Part shown: piece by piece, positions 62,480 through 64,000 of the stretch
Layout of the letters: every line of letters starts with the position of its first letter
How positions within the stretch are numbered: the stretch's first letter is position 1
Notes under the pieces: model-generated
The model's database searches: none
The model's input: only the letters and a program-made list of their open reading frames with translations
Told to the model about the DNA's origin: nothing
From: Erwinia pyri
GTDB taxonomy: Bacteria; Pseudomonadota; Gammaproteobacteria; Enterobacterales; Enterobacteriaceae
Direction: 5' to 3'
Length of the DNA stretch: 64,000 nucleotides
Assembly: GCF_030758455.1 (NCBI RefSeq)
Contig: NZ_CP132353.1
Span: 2,542,001-2,606,000 of the forward strand
Made by a program: the position numbers and the translations under genes

Positions 62480-63095
62480 CTATACGATAGCTAACATCGG
62501 TTACTCAGATGTTGGTCTCGGTAAAATGCTGTGTGTAGTCTTGGCGGGTAGCCGGCTCTTCAACCTCACCGGGGCAATTGAAGATTCTGAAACCGGTATA
62601 CCCGCACTTTTTGCACATCAGGTAAGGGTATTTGCAATGTGGGTGCTTTTAAGCGCTTTAGAGACGCAAAGTGAATGCCCTTACCTGTGGTGAATTGATG
62701 GGTTGCAGCGGCGCATCCCTTAACCGGTGACCTAATAATTAGGGCAATCCGCTTAACCGTGACGATGGGACTAAGCGCGAGAAATACGGGTGTAACAGTT
62801 GGGCCAATGACCGCTGGGAAAGATCAGCACACAACAGGTAAGAGCACTTTTCCGTGGCGAAGGAAACTCAAGAAGACCTCCCTGAACTGATTGGTGCTCT
62901 TTCCGATGTGGTCATATCCGGTGATAGTCAGGTCCATCCCACCTGACGCAGGTTCAACTCCTGCCACCACTTCAATCATTTGGGAGAATCCGGCTGTGGT
63001 GCGTTGCAGCGTCCACCAGCCAATCTAAAACACTATGGCTCTCTGAATTATTGCCAATCTGGCAAGGGATTCGTGCAGCCTGAAATCGACAGAGG
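62480..63095 (+). ncRNA. Long structured early-left leader RNA
   Basis: About 620 nt between pL and the first early-left gene without a credible reading frame. Successive stem-closed modules are seen: 62544-62605 (7-bp GCGGGTA/TACCCGC), 62621-62685 (8-bp GGTAAGGG/CCCTTACC), 62840-62901 (8-bp AAGAGCAC/GTGCTCTT) and 62908-62970 (cloverleaf). All are 62-65 nt long. No N-like gene is found, so RNA-based antitermination (as HK022 put sites) or a phage regulatory RNA is possible. Confidence 0.45.
62908..62970 (+). ncRNA. tRNA-like cloverleaf element in the early-left leader
   Basis: GTGGT/ACCAC closes the structure; a 4-bp D-arm-like hairpin (TATC-CGGT-GATA) follows two bases later. Then come a perfect 5-bp anticodon-like arm (CAGGT, loop CCATCCC, ACCTG) and a perfect 5-bp T-arm with canonical loop (GCAGG, TTCAACT, CCTGC). 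Deviations from tRNA are a 4-base D-loop, C instead of U33, a 2-base variable region and only five acceptor pairs. It is more likely a mimic or relic than a functional tRNA. Confidence 0.5.
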
Positions 63096-63100
63096 CACAC

Positions 63101-63550
63101 ATGGCAGAAGTTGCAGCATTAACCACTTCAGAGCTCGTTTCAGAAGCTTTCGGTAAAGCAAAAGAGCTGGATAAGTTTTCCCCGGAGACCGCCAGCCTGC
63201 TTCGCGCATTGGCAATAAGGCTTGATGTCCGCCAGGCGATCGTCAAAGCGTCACCAGATGCTCTGGTACCGCGTTATGAGCCTGACTACATGATGCAAAT
63301 GAACCATGAGATGGCTTTCATGCGTCGCTGTGAACATGGCCAATATGTGAAATATGAAGAGCTGGCCATCTTCATGGAGCAGAACGTCCACATGAAGATG
63401 GTGCAAACCACCCTCTCACTGGCTCTCGATCTTCCCGGCGTTAAATCTTTTGCAGCTGAAGTGATCGACCGGGTTCTGAACGGGGCAACTCCTGGAATGG
63501 AGGGTTACCCATGCGTTCGCCAACCGATGACATCACAGTTGGATTCGTAA
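63101..63550 (+). CDS. Early-left operon hypothetical protein
   Basis: A 149-residue helical protein (MAEVAALTTSELVSEAFGKA) with no signal peptide or membrane helix. It contains YMMQMNHEMAFMRRCEHGQY, and the family is not recognised. It is the first gene after the structured leader. It overlaps the next frame by 40 bases. Confidence 0.6.
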   Translation: MAEVAALTTSELVSEAFGKAKELDKFSPETASLLRALAIRLDVRQAIVKASPDALVPRYEPDYMMQMNHEMAFMRRCEHGQYVKYEELAIFMEQNVHMKMVQTTLSLALDLPGVKSFAAEVIDRVLNGATPGMEGYPCVRQPMTSQLDS

Positions 63551-63693
63551 CCTTCATCTACAGCCGCCAGCAGCACGGATGGCTCTGTATGCAGTATGGG
63601 GTTGTCTCAAATCCCATCAAAGCTCAGAACCTCGCTGAAAAGCTGAATGGCCATCTTAACGGGAAGCATGGGAGCCAGATTTATGTCCACTAA
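63511..63693 (+). CDS. Small early-left hypothetical protein
   Basis: A 60-residue frame (MRSPTDDITVGFVTFIYSRQ) that starts within the end of the 149-residue gene after a GGAGGG site and ends in the next gene. No family recognised. The ribosome site and chain of overlaps support translation. Confidence 0.55.
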   Translation: MRSPTDDITVGFVTFIYSRQQHGWLCMQYGVVSNPIKAQNLAEKLNGHLNGKHGSQIYVH

Positions 63694-63877
63694 AAAAGCA
63701 AAGTTGACCGAGCGTCATGCCCGGAAACTTCACATGGGATGCTATACCCCAGTTAAACATCACAACCGCGGGAACATGCACCTCATCAAATTCAATATGG
63801 GCATGTATTACGGCTCCCTTAGTCATTTGGCTCACGCAACCTTTATCAAAGTGAAGCATGATCATGAAATTAACTGA
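63683..63877 (+). CDS. Small basic early-left hypothetical protein
   Basis: A 64-residue His- and Lys-rich protein when started at ATG 63683 (MSTKKAKLTERHARKLHMGC). It overlaps the previous gene by 11 bases. Family not recognised. Confidence 0.5.
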   Translation: MSTKKAKLTERHARKLHMGCYTPVKHHNRGNMHLIKFNMGMYYGSLSHLAHATFIKVKHDHEIN

Positions 63878-64000
63878 ACATGAAATGCGCGGCGTGATTA
63901 CCGGTAAGGCTCTGCCAGCTGATATTCGTTTCGGTGAAAGCGTACCCGCATATTTGGTTCGTAAGTTTGATGAGTTTCAGGAGCAGGTGAAGGCACTGCC
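63864..64000 (+). CDS. Early-left hypothetical protein, 3' end outside window
   Basis: The frame starts at ATG 63864 inside the end of the previous gene and runs open to the edge (MKLTEHEMRGVITGKALPAD; IRFGESVPAYLVRKFDEFQE). Forty-five codons are visible. Continuous overlaps suggest a polycistronic early-left operon. No function can be assigned. Confidence 0.5.
   Translation, partial: MKLTEHEMRGVITGKALPADIRFGESVPAYLVRKFDEFQEQVKAL

Larger units (their letters stand above)
23830..64000. mobile_element. Lambdoid prophage with HK97-type head and Mu-like contractile tail (right end outside window)
   Basis: Genes run: integrase, UmuDC and acyltransferase, tail, head, lysis, Q, replication, CII, Cro, CI, early-left. 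All structural classes are present and no frame is obviously broken, so the element looks intact as far as seen. The left limit is set where composition turns AT-rich before the integrase; the exact junction was not found. The combination of HK97-like head, Mu-like tail and lambdoid control resembles SfV, ST64B and phiP27. The right end and any excisionase lie beyond 64000. Confidence 0.9.

Overview
The window is chromosomal DNA of an Erwiniaceae-type enterobacterium (Pantoea/Erwinia/Mixta-like). The evidence is the aspS-nudB-yebC-ruvCAB, znuACB, lpxM-mepM and yecDEN-cmoAB gene order of Enterobacterales, together with a desferrioxamine (dfo) siderophore locus typical of Erwinia and Pantoea. 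The right 40 kb is a large, apparently intact lambdoid prophage that runs off the right edge.

Layout. 1-5.3 kb: dfoJ (5' end missing), dfoA, dfoC and an MdfA-like exporter, which make and probably export desferrioxamine E from lysine. 5.4-10.4 kb: lpxM and mepM (envelope), then znuA divergent from znuCB with a Zur box between them. 10.4-10.87 kb: a non-coding repeat block. 10.87-16.1 kb: ruvB, ruvA, ruvC, yebC, nudB, aspS (minus strand; a LexA box precedes ruvA). 16.4-20.2 kb: yecD, yecE, yecN, cmoA, cmoB. 20.2-20.7 kb: a second repeat block with 45-bp tandem repeats and two palindromes of about 100 bp. 20.8-23.7 kb: a LysE-type exporter, gldA and a secreted YnfC-like protein.

Prophage (about 23.8 kb to beyond 64 kb). 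From left to right: integrase, a 3' tRNA-Pro(GGG) fragment, umuDC with a perfect LexA box, an AT-rich O-antigen-type acyltransferase, then a minus-strand late region with a Mu-like contractile tail (fibre, gp48/47/46/45, hub, gpN, tape measure, frameshifted chaperone, tube, sheath), an HK97-type head (capsid, ClpP-like protease, portal, P27-type terminase, HNH) and lysis genes (Rz/Rz1, GH19 endolysin, two holin-like proteins). Further right are Q with its late promoter and terminator, DUF968, KilA-N, rusA, a ParB-like gene, an O-like initiator with internal iterons, CII-like and Cro genes, CI, and a plus-strand early-left operon. The mix of HK97 head, Mu-like tail and lambdoid control resembles SfV, ST64B and phiP27.

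Accessory content is the most interesting part: a putAbiC-family gene coupled to rusA; an unrecognised soluble-plus-four-helix membrane gene pair just after the Q-dependent promoter; a probable Acb2-like anti-CBASS cyclic-nucleotide sponge; an MT-A70 methyltransferase with an apparent internal deletion; a zinc-ribbon/XRE micro-cassette; and a roughly 640-nt structured, gene-free early-left leader that contains a tRNA-like cloverleaf. The attachment-site arrangement does not fit simple integration into tRNA-Pro: the tRNA fragment lies inside the element and no tRNA 5' half is present at the left edge.
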